Notes under the pieces: generated by a model | Told to the model about the DNA's origin: nothing | Seen by the model: the letters and a program-made list of their open reading frames with translations, nothing else | Database searches by the model: none | Assembly: GCA_020693225.1 (NCBI GenBank) | Contig: JAIMJL010000015.1 | Location: 1 to 42,063, forward strand | Reading direction: 5' to 3' | Source: Sandarakinorhabdus sp. | GTDB taxonomy: Bacteria; Pseudomonadota; Alphaproteobacteria; Sphingomonadales; Sphingomonadaceae | DNA: 42,063 nucleotides | Part shown: piece by piece, positions 28,173-37,281 of the stretch | How positions within the stretch are numbered: the first letter of the stretch is position 1 | Layout of the letters: each line of letters starts with the position of its first letter | Made by a program: the position numbers and the translations under genes

Positions 28173-29103
28173 GTCGGCGGCCAACCTCTACTGGATGGGC
28201 CGCTATCTGGAGCGGGCCGATTTCCTGTGCCGGCTGATCGATGCAACCGTCCGGCTGGCCTCATTGCCCGCCTCGCACGGCGGCGCAAAGCCGGCCTGGG
28301 AGGGCGCGATCCGATCGGCAGCGGTGGAAAACAGCTTCCGGGAAACCGGCCTGCCGGTGGATGAGGCGCATGTCGGCTGGTTTCTGGCGCTCGATCCTTC
28401 CAATCCCTCCTCTGTGCGCTGCTGCCTGGAAGCCGCGCGGCACAACGGCCGGGCGGTGCGTACGGCGCTGACGCTGGAAACCTGGGAAGCGGTCAATGGA
28501 GCCTGGCTGGAAATCCAGCGCTTCGGCACCGGCGTGCCCGACAGTTCCACGCTGGTGCGCCTGGTTGAAAGCATCAAGGCGGTGCTGCTGAGCTTCGATG
28601 GTGCTGCCGCGCGCACCCAGCTGCGCGAGCCGACCTACTGGTTCCTGCGGCTGGGCACCACGATCGAGCGCGCCGATACGACAGCCCGCCTGCTGGATGT
28701 GAAATATCATCTGCTGCTGCCGCGCACCGAGCCGATCGGCGGCAGTCTGGATTATTTCCAGTGGACCACCCTGCTGCGCACCGTTTCGGCCCTGACCGCC
28801 TATCGCTGGGTCTATCGCGATGCCGTTAAGCCCTGGCTGGTTGCCGATCTGCTGATCTTCAACCGCGCCATGCCGCGCTCGCTGATTGCCTGCTATGAGG
28901 ATGCGGTGTGGCTGCTCGACCAGCTGGCGGCAACGCGCGGCCGCCGCGGCCCCGCCAACCGGCAGGCATCGGCTGCCTTGCGGCGGCTTTCAGAAAACGA
29001 CATCGACGCGCTGTTCCAAGGCGGCTTGCACGAGTTCCTCACCGAGTTCATTGCCGAGAACAATGCGTTGGGAGATGCCATTGCCGACCAATATCTCTTT
29101 TGA
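28162..29103 (+). CDS. Alpha-E domain protein (DUF403)
   Basis: An all-helical protein of 313 residues with the hallmark N-terminus MLSRSAANLYWMGRYLERAD and the second signature TTIERADTTARLLDVKYH near 180-196. The biochemical role is unknown, but the family nearly always accompanies the permuted ATP-grasp protein and has been predicted to form part of a peptide-ligating complex. ATG 28162 lies within the end of the ATP-grasp gene (11-base overlap); an upstream in-frame ATG at 28132 would extend the overlap and is not needed. Confidence 0.93.
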   Translation: MLSRSAANLYWMGRYLERADFLCRLIDATVRLASLPASHGGAKPAWEGAIRSAAVENSFRETGLPVDEAHVGWFLALDPSNPSSVRCCLEAARHNGRAVRTALTLETWEAVNGAWLEIQRFGTGVPDSSTLVRLVESIKAVLLSFDGAAARTQLREPTYWFLRLGTTIERADTTARLLDVKYHLLLPRTEPIGGSLDYFQWTTLLRTVSALTAYRWVYRDAVKPWLVADLLIFNRAMPRSLIACYEDAVWLLDQLAATRGRRGPANRQASAALRRLSENDIDALFQGGLHEFLTEFIAENNALGDAIADQYLF

Positions 29104-29115
29104 GTCGCTCAACCC

Positions 29116-29946
29116 GTGCATCTGAGCATCGACCATGTGACCCGCTATCGCTATGCGGAGCCGGCACAGGGCATCATCCAGCTGCTTCGGCTGACCCCGA
29201 GAGGAACCGATAGCCAACACATCCTGAAGTGGCGGATCGATGTGGATGCAGACGGGCGGTTGACCCCTTTCACCGATGCCCATGGCAACAGCTGCCACAT
29301 CTTCTATGCCGATCGCCCGGTGGATAGCCTGACCCTGCATGTGGCAGGGGCGGTGCAGACCTCGGAGGCTGCGGGAATTGTCAGCGGCACGGAAGATCCG
29401 CTGCCGCCGCTGGTCTATCTGCGCAGCACGCCGCTGACCGAAGTGTCGCCGGCGATTGCCCAGTTTGCCGAGAATTGTCGTGATGCCGATACGTTGGCGC
29501 AGGCGCATGCACTGATGCTGGCGGTGCGCGAAAAGCTGGCGTTCGAGCCGGGCGTCACCGATGTGGTGACCGATGCCGCATCCGCCTTTCGGCTGGGCAG
29601 CGGCGTGTGCCAGGATCTGGCGCAGGTGATGATTGCCGCCGCGCGGCATCTCGGCATGCCGGCACGCTATGTGTCCGGGCACTATGCGGCTCCCGATCAC
29701 CCGGAGCAGGAAGCCTCGCACGCCTGGGTGGAGCTGTATATTCCGTATCTCGGCTGGGTGGCCTTCGATCCAACGCACGGCGTCGGCACCACCGAGGGTC
29801 ATGTTCGCGTGGCGGTTGGGCTCGATTCGCTGGAAGCGTCTCCGGTGCGCGGAACGCGGCGCGGCGGCGGCGCCGAATCGCTTGCGGTTGTGGTGCACGG
29901 CCGCGAATATGCCGCCAGCCAGCGGCAGGCGCAGAGCCAATCCTGA
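29116..29946 (+). CDS. Transglutaminase-like cysteine protease of the Anbu locus
   Basis: A 276-residue protein with a bacterial transglutaminase N-terminal domain (about 1-80, LSIDHVTRYRYAEPAQGIIQ) and a transglutaminase-like core. The catalytic triad is visible: Cys165 (GSGVCQDLAQ), His202 (EASHAWVELYIP) and Asp218 (AFDPTHG). No signal peptide is seen, so it acts in the cytoplasm. Family members may cleave or form amide bonds. The start is GTG at 29116, 12 bases after the alpha-E stop; the Anbu ATG is 19 bases after its own stop. Confidence 0.92.
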   Translation: MHLSIDHVTRYRYAEPAQGIIQLLRLTPRGTDSQHILKWRIDVDADGRLTPFTDAHGNSCHIFYADRPVDSLTLHVAGAVQTSEAAGIVSGTEDPLPPLVYLRSTPLTEVSPAIAQFAENCRDADTLAQAHALMLAVREKLAFEPGVTDVVTDAASAFRLGSGVCQDLAQVMIAAARHLGMPARYVSGHYAAPDHPEQEASHAWVELYIPYLGWVAFDPTHGVGTTEGHVRVAVGLDSLEASPVRGTRRGGGAESLAVVVHGREYAASQRQAQSQS

Positions 29947-29965
29947 TGGAGCCTCGAACCCCGGC

Positions 29966-30733
29966 ATGACCTATTGCGTTGGATTGCTTGTAAAAGAAGG
30001 CCTGGTGATGCTGGCCGATACCCGCACCAACGCGGGCATCGACAATATCTCCACCTATCGCAAGCTGCGGGTGTTTGGCGAAGAGGGCAAGCGCGTGCTG
30101 GCGATTGCGTCGGGCGGCTCGCTATCCACCACGCAGGCGCTGATTCATCGGCTGCAAGAGGGTGTCAGCATCGATGGCGGCGAACCGGAATTCATCGAAA
30201 CGGCGCCGTCCATGTTTCGCGTGGCGCAGTTGGTGGGGCATGCCATGGTGGAGGCCAAGGGGCAGATCGAGCGGACCATCGACAAGGGAGCCGTGGCGGA
30301 AGGCGATGTGAAGATCGGCGTCACGCTGCTGGTGGGCGGCAGCATCGATGGCCGCGCGCCGCGATTGTTCATGATCTATGGCGAGGGCAATTTCATCGAG
30401 TGCGGCATGGACACGCCCTATTTCCAGATCGGCGAGCTGAAATATGGCAAGCCGATCCTCGACCGCATGCTGGACTATCGCACGCCGCTCGCCAAGGCGA
30501 TGAAGATCGGGCTGCTCAGCATGAACAGCACCATGCGCTCCAACCTGTCGGTCGGCCTGCCGATCGACATGCTGATCGTCCGGCCCGGCCAGTCGGTCGC
30601 AGCAATGCACCGGATCGAAGAATCCGATCGCTATTACAACGATCTGTCGGACGGCTGGGTATCCGCACTGGGCGCGGCGATCGAAGCGATTCCGGAGCCA
30701 CCCTATGCCTTGCCAGGACCAACGTTCGAATAG
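29966..30733 (+). CDS. Anbu-type proteasome-like peptidase
   Basis: A 255-residue proteasome beta-subunit homologue of the Anbu (ancestral beta subunit) family. After removal of Met the chain begins TYCVGLLVKEG, giving Thr1 as nucleophile, Asp17 in ADTRTNAGIDN and Lys32 in TYRKLRVF, the catalytic Thr/Asp/Lys set of proteasomal peptidases. Anbu proteins characterised elsewhere assemble into open helical or lock-washer rings rather than closed barrels, and physiological substrates are not known. A longer in-frame reading back to 29633 lies inside the transglutaminase gene and is rejected because it would hide Thr1. Last gene of the ATP-grasp/alpha-E/transglutaminase/Anbu locus. Confidence 0.94.
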   Translation: MTYCVGLLVKEGLVMLADTRTNAGIDNISTYRKLRVFGEEGKRVLAIASGGSLSTTQALIHRLQEGVSIDGGEPEFIETAPSMFRVAQLVGHAMVEAKGQIERTIDKGAVAEGDVKIGVTLLVGGSIDGRAPRLFMIYGEGNFIECGMDTPYFQIGELKYGKPILDRMLDYRTPLAKAMKIGLLSMNSTMRSNLSVGLPIDMLIVRPGQSVAAMHRIEESDRYYNDLSDGWVSALGAAIEAIPEPPYALPGPTFE

Positions 30734-30746
30734 AGCGGCCGCTCTA
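30731..30746. repeat. 16-bp perfect palindrome holding both convergent stop codons
   Basis: TAGAGCGGCCGCTCTA reads the same on both strands. Its first three bases are the Anbu stop codon and its last three are, on the minus strand, the acyl-CoA synthetase stop codon. In RNA it could fold only into a short hairpin with little or no loop and there is no T run, so it is a weak terminator at best. Confidence 0.75.
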
Positions 30747-32450
30747 AGCCAACAGCTGCTTCAGCTCGGTCTTGACGATCTTGCCATTGGCATTGCGCGG
30801 CAAGGGTTCTGCCCGGATGTGAATCTCCACCGGCACCTTGAAGGCAGCCAGCCGCTCGCGCACGAAGCGGCGCAAGGTATCGCAATCCACCGCCATGCCG
30901 GGTTTCAGCGAAACGAAGGCAACCGGCTCTTCGCCCAGCATCGGGTGCGGCTTGCCCACCAGTGCCGCATCCATAAGGCATGGGTGCTCGCACAGCGCCG
31001 CTTCCACCTCCACGCAATAGATATTCTCGCCGCCGCGGATCAGCATGTCCTTTGCCCGGTCCACTATGGTGATGAAGCCTTCATCGTCGATGCGGGCCAG
31101 GTCGCCGGTGCGCACCCAGCCATCGGGGAAGGTTTCGGCGGTTGCTTCCGGCTTGTTCCAATAGCCCTTCACCACATTCGGCCCGAAGGCGAAAAGTTCA
31201 CCCACTTCGCCTGCCGGCAAAACCTTGCCATCGGGTCCGCGCACTTGCGCATCGCACACCGCAACCGGCGGACCGGCGCTTTCCGGGCGATGCAGATAAT
31301 CTTCCGCGCCGTGCTGGCTGAAGGTGGCGCTGGTCTCCGTCATGCCCCAGCCATTGCCCGGTGCAGCCCCCGCCTTGCCGATCTGCCGCACCAGCTCCGG
31401 CGCCGAAGGCGCACCACCATAGGAAATCGACTCCAGGCTGGAGAGGTCATATTTGTCGCGATCGGGGTGGGTGAGCAGTTGCCAGGCGATGGCGGGAACG
31501 CCGCCGGCCCCGTTGATCCGCTCGGCCTCGATCAGCTTCAACGCTTCGCCGGCGTCGAACTTGCGCTGCAAAACCAGCTTGGCCCCGGCAAACAGCGCCG
31601 GGTTCATCACCGCATGGCTGCCGGTCGCGTGAAAGAAGGGCACACTCAGCAACATGGATTTCTGCGGCGCGGCCGGATCGGGCGCCGGCGGCATTTCGCC
31701 CCGCCGCAGGAAACTGCGCGCTGAAGAAAAAGCCGAGGAGAGGATGTTGCTGCAAATGTTGCGCTGGGTGCCAAGGGCGCCCTTCGGCTTGCCGGTGGTG
31801 CCGCTGGTATAGAAAATGGTGGCATCGTCCTCCGGCAGCAGGAAGGGTTCAGGCGTCGGCATATCCGGCAGGCCGGCCCAGCTGTTCGGCGGGCCGATGA
31901 TGGCTTCCAGCGAGCCATTGCCCCCTTCGGCAAGCCCGCGGGCAAGCAACACATGCTGCAAACTGCCGATGCCAGCCCGGTGCGGCGCGATCCGCTCCCA
32001 ACGTTCTGCATCGGCGATCAGCAGCCTGGCGCCGGAATCCAGCAGCCCATATTCCAGCTCCGCCCCGGTCCACCAGGCGTTCAGCGGGGTGATGATCGCC
32101 CCCAGAAGCGCCGCCGCATAGAAGGCCACCGGCCATTCCGGCAGGTTGCGCATCACGATGGCGACCCGGTCTCCCTTGACCACGCCCAGATCCCGCATGT
32201 GCGCTGACAGCAGGATTGTTGCCCGCGCAAACGCCTCAAAGCTTACCCGCTCGTCTTCATGGACGATGAAGATGCGGTCGCCGTGCGTCCGCCCGATGGC
32301 AAACACATGCTGCAGGCTGGGCGGCGCATTCTTCCACGTGCGCGTCGGGTGGCCGCCGATGGTCACCGTTTCCATTTCGAACACCGCGCCCGGCGCTGTC
32401 AGAAGCGCATGTGCCTGGGCGATGGACATCGCCGGCCAAGTTTTTGTCAT
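30744..32450 (-). CDS. Acyl-CoA synthetase (AMP-forming ligase)
   Basis: An adenylate-forming enzyme of 568 residues that activates a carboxylic acid, probably a fatty acid, to acyl-AMP and then acyl-CoA. The P-loop FYTSGTTGKPKGA, the GWGMTETSA motif, the hinge region VRTGDLARIDDEGFITIVDR and the C-terminal catalytic Lys in PRNANGKIVKTEL are all present. ATG 32450 has a GGGAG ribosome-binding site 8 bases upstream; ATG 32474 would add eight residues. It is convergent with Anbu and divergent from polA with 77 bases between start codons. The acid substrate cannot be assigned from sequence. Confidence 0.93.
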   Translation of the reverse strand: MTKTWPAMSIAQAHALLTAPGAVFEMETVTIGGHPTRTWKNAPPSLQHVFAIGRTHGDRIFIVHEDERVSFEAFARATILLSAHMRDLGVVKGDRVAIVMRNLPEWPVAFYAAALLGAIITPLNAWWTGAELEYGLLDSGARLLIADAERWERIAPHRAGIGSLQHVLLARGLAEGGNGSLEAIIGPPNSWAGLPDMPTPEPFLLPEDDATIFYTSGTTGKPKGALGTQRNICSNILSSAFSSARSFLRRGEMPPAPDPAAPQKSMLLSVPFFHATGSHAVMNPALFAGAKLVLQRKFDAGEALKLIEAERINGAGGVPAIAWQLLTHPDRDKYDLSSLESISYGGAPSAPELVRQIGKAGAAPGNGWGMTETSATFSQHGAEDYLHRPESAGPPVAVCDAQVRGPDGKVLPAGEVGELFAFGPNVVKGYWNKPEATAETFPDGWVRTGDLARIDDEGFITIVDRAKDMLIRGGENIYCVEVEAALCEHPCLMDAALVGKPHPMLGEEPVAFVSLKPGMAVDCDTLRRFVRERLAAFKVPVEIHIRAEPLPRNANGKIVKTELKQLLA

Positions 32451-32527
32451 CGATTCGTCTCCCGATGCCACCAAAGCTGAAAGCGCCGCCGCTTACAATC
32501 GCCAAGCGAGCGCGCTAGACACGGGCG

Positions 32528-35323
32528 ATGGCACCGCCCCCGCACCTGACGCTGATCGACGGCTCCGGCTTCATCTTCCGTGCCTATCATCGGCTGCCGC
32601 CGCTGACCGATCCGCAAGGAACGCCGGTGGGTGCGGTGTTCGGCTTCACCTCGATGCTGTGGAACCTGATCGAGGCAGCGCGCAAATCGCCGGAAGATGA
32701 TTATCTCGCCGTGATCCTCGATGCCGGGAAACGCAGCTTCCGCAACGATCTCTATGCCGACTACAAGGCCAATCGCCCGGATCCACCGGAGGATCTGGTG
32801 CCGCAGTTTCCGCTGATCCGCGATGCGGTCAATGCGCTTGGCGTTCCCTGCATCGAAAGAACCAATTTCGAAGCCGATGATCTGATCGCCTCCTATGCCG
32901 AAGCGGCCATGGCGCGCGGCTGGACGGTGACCATCGTGTCGTCAGACAAGGATCTGATGCAGCTGGTGCGCCCCGGCCTCAGCCTGCTGGATACCATGCA
33001 GAACAGGCGCTTCGGCGAAGCCGAAGTGCTGGAAAAATGGGGCGTTCCGCCAGCCAAACTGGCAGAGGTTCTGGCGCTGATGGGAGACAGTGTCGACAAT
33101 GTCCCCGGCGTCCCCGGCGTCGGGCCGAAAACCGCAGCGGATCTTGTGAACCAGTTCGGCGATGTCGAAGCCGTGCTTGGCAATCTCGATCAGATCAAGC
33201 GGCCGAAGCTGCGGGAAAATCTGGAAATCCATGCCGAAGCGGCGCGGCTTTCGCGCATCCTGGTCGAATTGAAGCGGGATATGGAGCTTGTGCCGGAGCT
33301 TGATGCCCTGAAGCTGGCAGACGGACAGGACCATGCGCTGCTGGCAGCCTTTCTGGCCAAACACGGCTTCCGTTCGCTGCTGGCCAAGCTGGGCGATCTT
33401 GGCCGCGCCGCTGCCGAAACCATTGCCGCGCCCGTGCCGGAAGAGGGTGCGCCGGAAGCGCCGCCCTTTGATCATGCCGGCTATGAATGCGTGACCACGC
33501 TGGAACGGCTGCAGTGGTGGCTGGATGCAGCGCATCGGCTGGGAACCGTTGCCTTCGATACCGAAACCACCAGCCTTGATGCCGTGGCCGCCGAACTGGT
33601 CGGATTCAGCCTTTCGGTCGAGCCGGGCAAGGCCTGCTATGTGCCGCTGAGGCATGTGTCCGGCGAGGGGCTGCTGGCCGAGCGGGTGGAGCAGCTGTCG
33701 CTGCACCAGGCGCTGCCGCCACTGCAGGCGCTGCTGGAAGATCCGGGCGTGCTCAAGGTCGGGCAGAATCTGAAATATGATATGGTGGTGATGGCCGCGC
33801 ACGGCATCGCCATTGCGCCGTTCGACGATACCATGCTGCTGTCTTACGCCCTGTCCGCCGGCTTGAACGGGCACGGCATGGATGAGCTTTCGCAAATGCA
33901 CCTGGGCCACACGCCCATTGCTTTCAAAGAGGTCGCCGGCACGGGCAAGGCGCAGACCAGCTTTGCCGAAGTGCCGCTGGACCGCGCCACCGCCTATGCC
34001 GCCGAAGATGCCGATGTCACGCTTCGCCTGCATGGGTTGCTCAAGCCCCGGCTGTGGCAAAGCAAGGTAACGCGCGTTTATGAATGGTGCGATCGGCCGC
34101 TGGTGCCGGTGCTGGCCGGCATGGAGCGCGCCGGAATCAAGGTGGATCGCGCCGAGCTGGCGCGCATGTCGGCGGAATTCGCCGGCGAGATGGCGCGGCT
34201 GGAGGCCGAGGTGCACGCCGTGGCCGGGCAGCCCTTTGCCTTGGGAAGCCCGAAGCAGCTGGGCGAAATCCTGTTCGACAAGCTGGGCCTTCCCGGCGGC
34301 AAGAAAGGGAAGTCCGGGCAATATTCCACCGACGTCACCGAAATGGAGCGGCTGGCAGCGCTCACAGACCTGCCCGGTGCCGAAATTGCCCGCTTGCTGC
34401 TCGATTGGCGGCAGGTTTCCAAGCTCCGGTCCACCTACACCGAAGCCCTGCAGCAGCAGATCAACCCGCAGACCGGCCGGGTGCACACCAGCTTCTCGAT
34501 GGCGGTCGCCTCCACCGGGCGCCTCGCCTCCACCGATCCGAATTTGCAGAACATCCCCATCCGCACCGAAATGGGCCGCCGCATCCGCGATGCCTTCGTG
34601 GCCGAACCGGGCCATGTGATCCTGGCGGCAGATTATAACCAGATCGAGCTGCGGCTGATGGCGCACATCGCCGAAGTGCCGGAATTGCAGCAGGCCTATG
34701 CCGAAGGCCAGGATATTCACACGCTCACCGCACGGCAGATTTTCACCATTCCTGACGATGTGCCGGTCGATCGCGACCATCGCAACCGCGCCAAGACGAT
34801 CAATTTCTCCATCATCTATGGCATTTCCGCCTTTGGGCTGGCGCAAAGGCTGTCGATTTCGCGCGGCGAGGCGCAGGACTTCATCGATCGCTATCTGGAT
34901 CGCTACGCCGGCATCCGCCGCTACATGGCGGAAACGGTTGCCAAGGTGCGCGAAGATGGCTTCGTGACAACGCTCTATGGCCGCCGCATTCACATCGCGG
35001 CCATCCGCTCCAAGGTGCAGTCCGAGCGGCAGGGCGCAGAGCGGCAGGCGATCAACGCGCCGGTGCAAGGGACCGCCGCCGATATCATCAAGCGCGCCAT
35101 GGTCGCCATGAACCCGGCGCTTGCCGCCGCAGGCTTGACGCAAACGCGCATGCTGCTTCAGGTGCATGACGAGCTTGTGTTTGAAGTGGCAGAGCCGCAA
35201 GTGGCGCTGGCAACCGAAACGATTCGCCGGGTGATGGAGCAGGCCGCCGGCCCGGCGCTAGCACTCTCGGTGCCGCTGAACGTGGAAATTGGAACCGGAT
35301 TGAATTGGGGAATAGCGCATTGA
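32528..35323 (+). CDS. polA: DNA polymerase I
   Basis: Repair and Okazaki-fragment polymerase, 931 residues. The 5'-3' exonuclease domain (about 1-290) has LIDGSGFIFRAYH, FEADDLIASYA and VPGVPGVGPKTAADL. The 3'-5' proofreading domain (about 310-500) appears active: FDTETTSLD, VGQNLKYDM and YAAEDADVTL. The polymerase domain carries motif A LAADYNQIELRLMAHIA, motif B RNRAKTINFSIIYGISAFGL and motif C QVHDELVFEV. ATG 32528 starts the family N-terminus. A TACAAT hexamer at 32494-32499 could be its -10 box, although no good -35 precedes it. Its stop overlaps the TTG start of the next lipoprotein gene. Confidence 0.98.
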   Translation: MAPPPHLTLIDGSGFIFRAYHRLPPLTDPQGTPVGAVFGFTSMLWNLIEAARKSPEDDYLAVILDAGKRSFRNDLYADYKANRPDPPEDLVPQFPLIRDAVNALGVPCIERTNFEADDLIASYAEAAMARGWTVTIVSSDKDLMQLVRPGLSLLDTMQNRRFGEAEVLEKWGVPPAKLAEVLALMGDSVDNVPGVPGVGPKTAADLVNQFGDVEAVLGNLDQIKRPKLRENLEIHAEAARLSRILVELKRDMELVPELDALKLADGQDHALLAAFLAKHGFRSLLAKLGDLGRAAAETIAAPVPEEGAPEAPPFDHAGYECVTTLERLQWWLDAAHRLGTVAFDTETTSLDAVAAELVGFSLSVEPGKACYVPLRHVSGEGLLAERVEQLSLHQALPPLQALLEDPGVLKVGQNLKYDMVVMAAHGIAIAPFDDTMLLSYALSAGLNGHGMDELSQMHLGHTPIAFKEVAGTGKAQTSFAEVPLDRATAYAAEDADVTLRLHGLLKPRLWQSKVTRVYEWCDRPLVPVLAGMERAGIKVDRAELARMSAEFAGEMARLEAEVHAVAGQPFALGSPKQLGEILFDKLGLPGGKKGKSGQYSTDVTEMERLAALTDLPGAEIARLLLDWRQVSKLRSTYTEALQQQINPQTGRVHTSFSMAVASTGRLASTDPNLQNIPIRTEMGRRIRDAFVAEPGHVILAADYNQIELRLMAHIAEVPELQQAYAEGQDIHTLTARQIFTIPDDVPVDRDHRNRAKTINFSIIYGISAFGLAQRLSISRGEAQDFIDRYLDRYAGIRRYMAETVAKVREDGFVTTLYGRRIHIAAIRSKVQSERQGAERQAINAPVQGTAADIIKRAMVAMNPALAAAGLTQTRMLLQVHDELVFEVAEPQVALATETIRRVMEQAAGPALALSVPLNVEIGTGLNWGIAH

Positions 35324-36021
35324 AACTTGCATTTGCCATCGCTGGAATCAGCCTGCTCGCCGGCTGCGCCGCAACCCAGGCCCAGCCGGAACCGGCGGCA
35401 CCCGCTGCACCCGCTGCACCCGCTGCCATGCCGCAATGGACCGCCTCCTATGTCTGCGGCGATGGCCAGCGGATCGAGCTGGCGCATGATCGGCCGGCCG
35501 GCGTGTTGCTGGCGCAGCGCAGCGGTGAGCGTTTCACGCTGCAGGAGCAGGTGGGCAAGAGCCCGCCAACCTTCGTTACCGGATCCGACAGCATCGTGGT
35601 GGACAAGGATAGCATTTCCCTGCTGCGGATTCGTGAAGAGCGCCAGACCTGCCGCCTCCTGGCCGCAGCGCCTGTTCATGGCGCCCTCCAGGGCACGCTC
35701 ACCAAGCTGGATCGCATGGCATTGCCGCCGGGCAGTCGCGCCAAGGTATTGCTGGTCGATGCCGCGCGGGCCGACGCGCCGCATGTGGAAATCGCCTCGA
35801 CATCGCTGGTGACCGCCGGCAACCAGGTGCCGCTGCACTTCCTGATTTCCTATGATCCCGCCGCCGTCAATCCGCGCAGCATGACTTACCGGGTGCAGGC
35901 CCGTATCGAGGCGCCCGATGGCCAGCTGATGTTCATCACGGATACCGCCACCTTCGTGCTGGAAACCGCCGAGCCGCAGCCGCCGGTCGAGCTTCGCCTC
36001 GTCCGCGCGGGCGGAGGATGA
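35320..36021 (+). CDS. YbaY/YscW-domain lipoprotein with MliC-like N-terminal region
   Basis: A predicted lipoprotein of 233 residues: signal peptide with lipobox LLAGC (Cys16), an Ala-Pro linker built from 9-base repeats (35401-35426), then two parts. Residues about 43-112 (YVCGDGQRIEL to RQTC) resemble the Cys-bounded MliC/lysozyme-inhibitor pattern, but only weakly. Residues about 120-225 (GTLTKLDRMALPPGSRAKVL to TATFVLETAE) match the YbaY/YscW beta-sandwich. The start is TTG at 35320, overlapping the polA stop (TTGA); another TTG at 35305 is possible. It overlaps truB by 4 bases (ATGA). Confidence 0.8.
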   Translation: MKLAFAIAGISLLAGCAATQAQPEPAAPAAPAAPAAMPQWTASYVCGDGQRIELAHDRPAGVLLAQRSGERFTLQEQVGKSPPTFVTGSDSIVVDKDSISLLRIREERQTCRLLAAAPVHGALQGTLTKLDRMALPPGSRAKVLLVDAARADAPHVEIASTSLVTAGNQVPLHFLISYDPAAVNPRSMTYRVQARIEAPDGQLMFITDTATFVLETAEPQPPVELRLVRAGGG

Positions 36022-36908
36022 GCGGCCCGTCCGGCTGGCTCATCATCGACAAGCCGCTCGGACTGACTTCCGCGCAGCTTGTCGGCAAGCTGAAATGGGC
36101 GCTGCGTCGCGCGGGCTATGGCAAGGTAAAAATCGGCCACGGCGGCACTCTCGATCCGCTGGCAACAGGGGTGCTTCCGGTCGCATTGGGCGAAGCCACA
36201 AAGCTGGCCGGCTATCTGCTGAACGGCCGCAAGGGCTATGATTTCACCATCCGGTTCGGTCAGAGCACCACAACCGATGATGCCGAGGGTGATTGTGTTG
36301 CCCAATCCGCAAACCGTCCCGAGCGGATCGCCATGGCGGCCGTGCTTCCACAGTTCATCGGCCCGATCCGTCAGCGTCCGCCGGCCTATTCCGCGCTGAA
36401 GGTGGATGGCGAACGCGCCTATGCGCTGGCGCGCGCCGGTGCTCCGCCCACGCTGGCCGAGCGCGAAATCACCATCCACGCGCTCACCCTGCTGGAAGCT
36501 GATGGCGAAACCGCACGATTTTCGGTCGCCTGCTCCAAGGGAACCTATGTCCGCAGCCTCGCGCGCGACCTGGCGCTGGCGCTCGATACCGTTGGCCATG
36601 TCTGCGCTCTGCGCCGCACCGCCGCGGGCCCGTTTGGCCTTCAGCAGGCGCTTTTGCTGGACTCCGCGCTCGATATCGTGCAAGGGCGCGCCTTAGAACA
36701 GGCTCTGTTGCCGCTGATTGCCGGACTGGACGACATCCCGGTCCTGACAGTCGACCCCGCCGAAGCGTTGGCCCTGCAACAGGGAAAGCGTCTGGCGGGC
36801 CCCCGTGCAGACTTTGGCCTCCATATCGCAACCCTGGGGTCTGTTCCGGTTGCGCTGGTCGAAGTGGGCGAAAACGACGTCAAGGTCGTGAGGGGTTTTA
36901 ACCCATGA
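36018..36908 (+). CDS. truB: tRNA pseudouridine(55) synthase
   Basis: Makes pseudouridine at position 55 in the T loop of most tRNAs. The catalytic Asp46 lies in [14 protein letters not shown]; other family features are the N-terminal [40 protein letters not shown] and [13 protein letters not shown]. Length (296 residues) is normal. The ATG overlaps the preceding lipoprotein stop and has GGAGG just upstream. rpsO starts 16 bases after the stop. In many bacteria truB follows rbfA; here it follows polA and the lipoprotein. Confidence 0.97.
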   Translation: MSGPSGWLIIDKPLGLTSAQLVGKLKWALRRAGYGKVKIGHGGTLDPLATGVLPVALGEATKLAGYLLNGRKGYDFTIRFGQSTTTDDAEGDCVAQSANRPERIAMAAVLPQFIGPIRQRPPAYSALKVDGERAYALARAGAPPTLAEREITIHALTLLEADGETARFSVACSKGTYVRSLARDLALALDTVGHVCALRRTAAGPFGLQQALLLDSALDIVQGRALEQALLPLIAGLDDIPVLTVDPAEALALQQGKRLAGPRADFGLHIATLGSVPVALVEVGENDVKVVRGFNP

Positions 36909-36924
36909 TGTGAAGGAGATCATG

Positions 36925-37194
36925 ATGTCGATTTCAGCCGACCGCAAAGCCGCGGTCATCGCCGACAATGCCCGCGCTGCCACCGATACCGGCAGCCCCG
37001 AAGTCCAGGTTGCCATCCTCACCGAGCGGATCGCCAACCTGACCGAACATTTCAAGACCCACGCCAAGGATAATCACTCGCGTCGCGGCCTGCTGATGCT
37101 GGTCAACAAGCGTCGTTCGCTGCTGGATTATCTGAAGCGGATCGATATGGCGCGCTATCAGGCGCTGATCGCCAAACTCGGCCTGCGCAAGTAG
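36925..37194 (+). CDS. rpsO: 30S ribosomal protein S15
   Basis: Primary 16S rRNA-binding protein of the 30S platform. The 89 residues match S15 exactly in length, with [40 protein letters not shown] and the ending IAKLGLRK. Two adjacent ATGs (36922 and 36925) exist; the second is favoured because it lies 6 bases from the AAGGAG ribosome-binding site and gives the family N-terminus MSISADRK. A strong intrinsic terminator follows at 37205-37236. Confidence 0.97.
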   Translation: MSISADRKAAVIADNARAATDTGSPEVQVAILTERIANLTEHFKTHAKDNHSRRGLLMLVNKRRSLLDYLKRIDMARYQALIAKLGLRK

Positions 37195-37204
37195 GCCAAA
37201 CCCG

Positions 37205-37236
37205 AAAAAACGGCTCCGGATTCCGGGGCCGTTTTT
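37205..37236 (+). terminator. Intrinsic terminator after rpsO
   Basis: A 10-bp stem ACGGCTCCGG/CCGGGGCCGT (one T-G pair) with an ATT loop is flanked by six A residues upstream and TTTTT downstream. The A and T runs extend the stem, and the signal could work in both directions. It would end the polA-truB-rpsO transcript, though some read-through into pnp is usual in this gene order. Confidence 0.88.
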
Positions 37237-37281
37237 GCTTTTCCGAGCAGCGAGCCGCGCCGGAAAAGTCTGTCCGAACCG

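Noticed and set aside
32942-35200. A 752-codon open frame on the minus strand antisense to polA
   Set aside because: polA has all catalytic motifs in the sense frame; the antisense product is low-complexity His/Gln/Arg-rich sequence with no recognisable domain.
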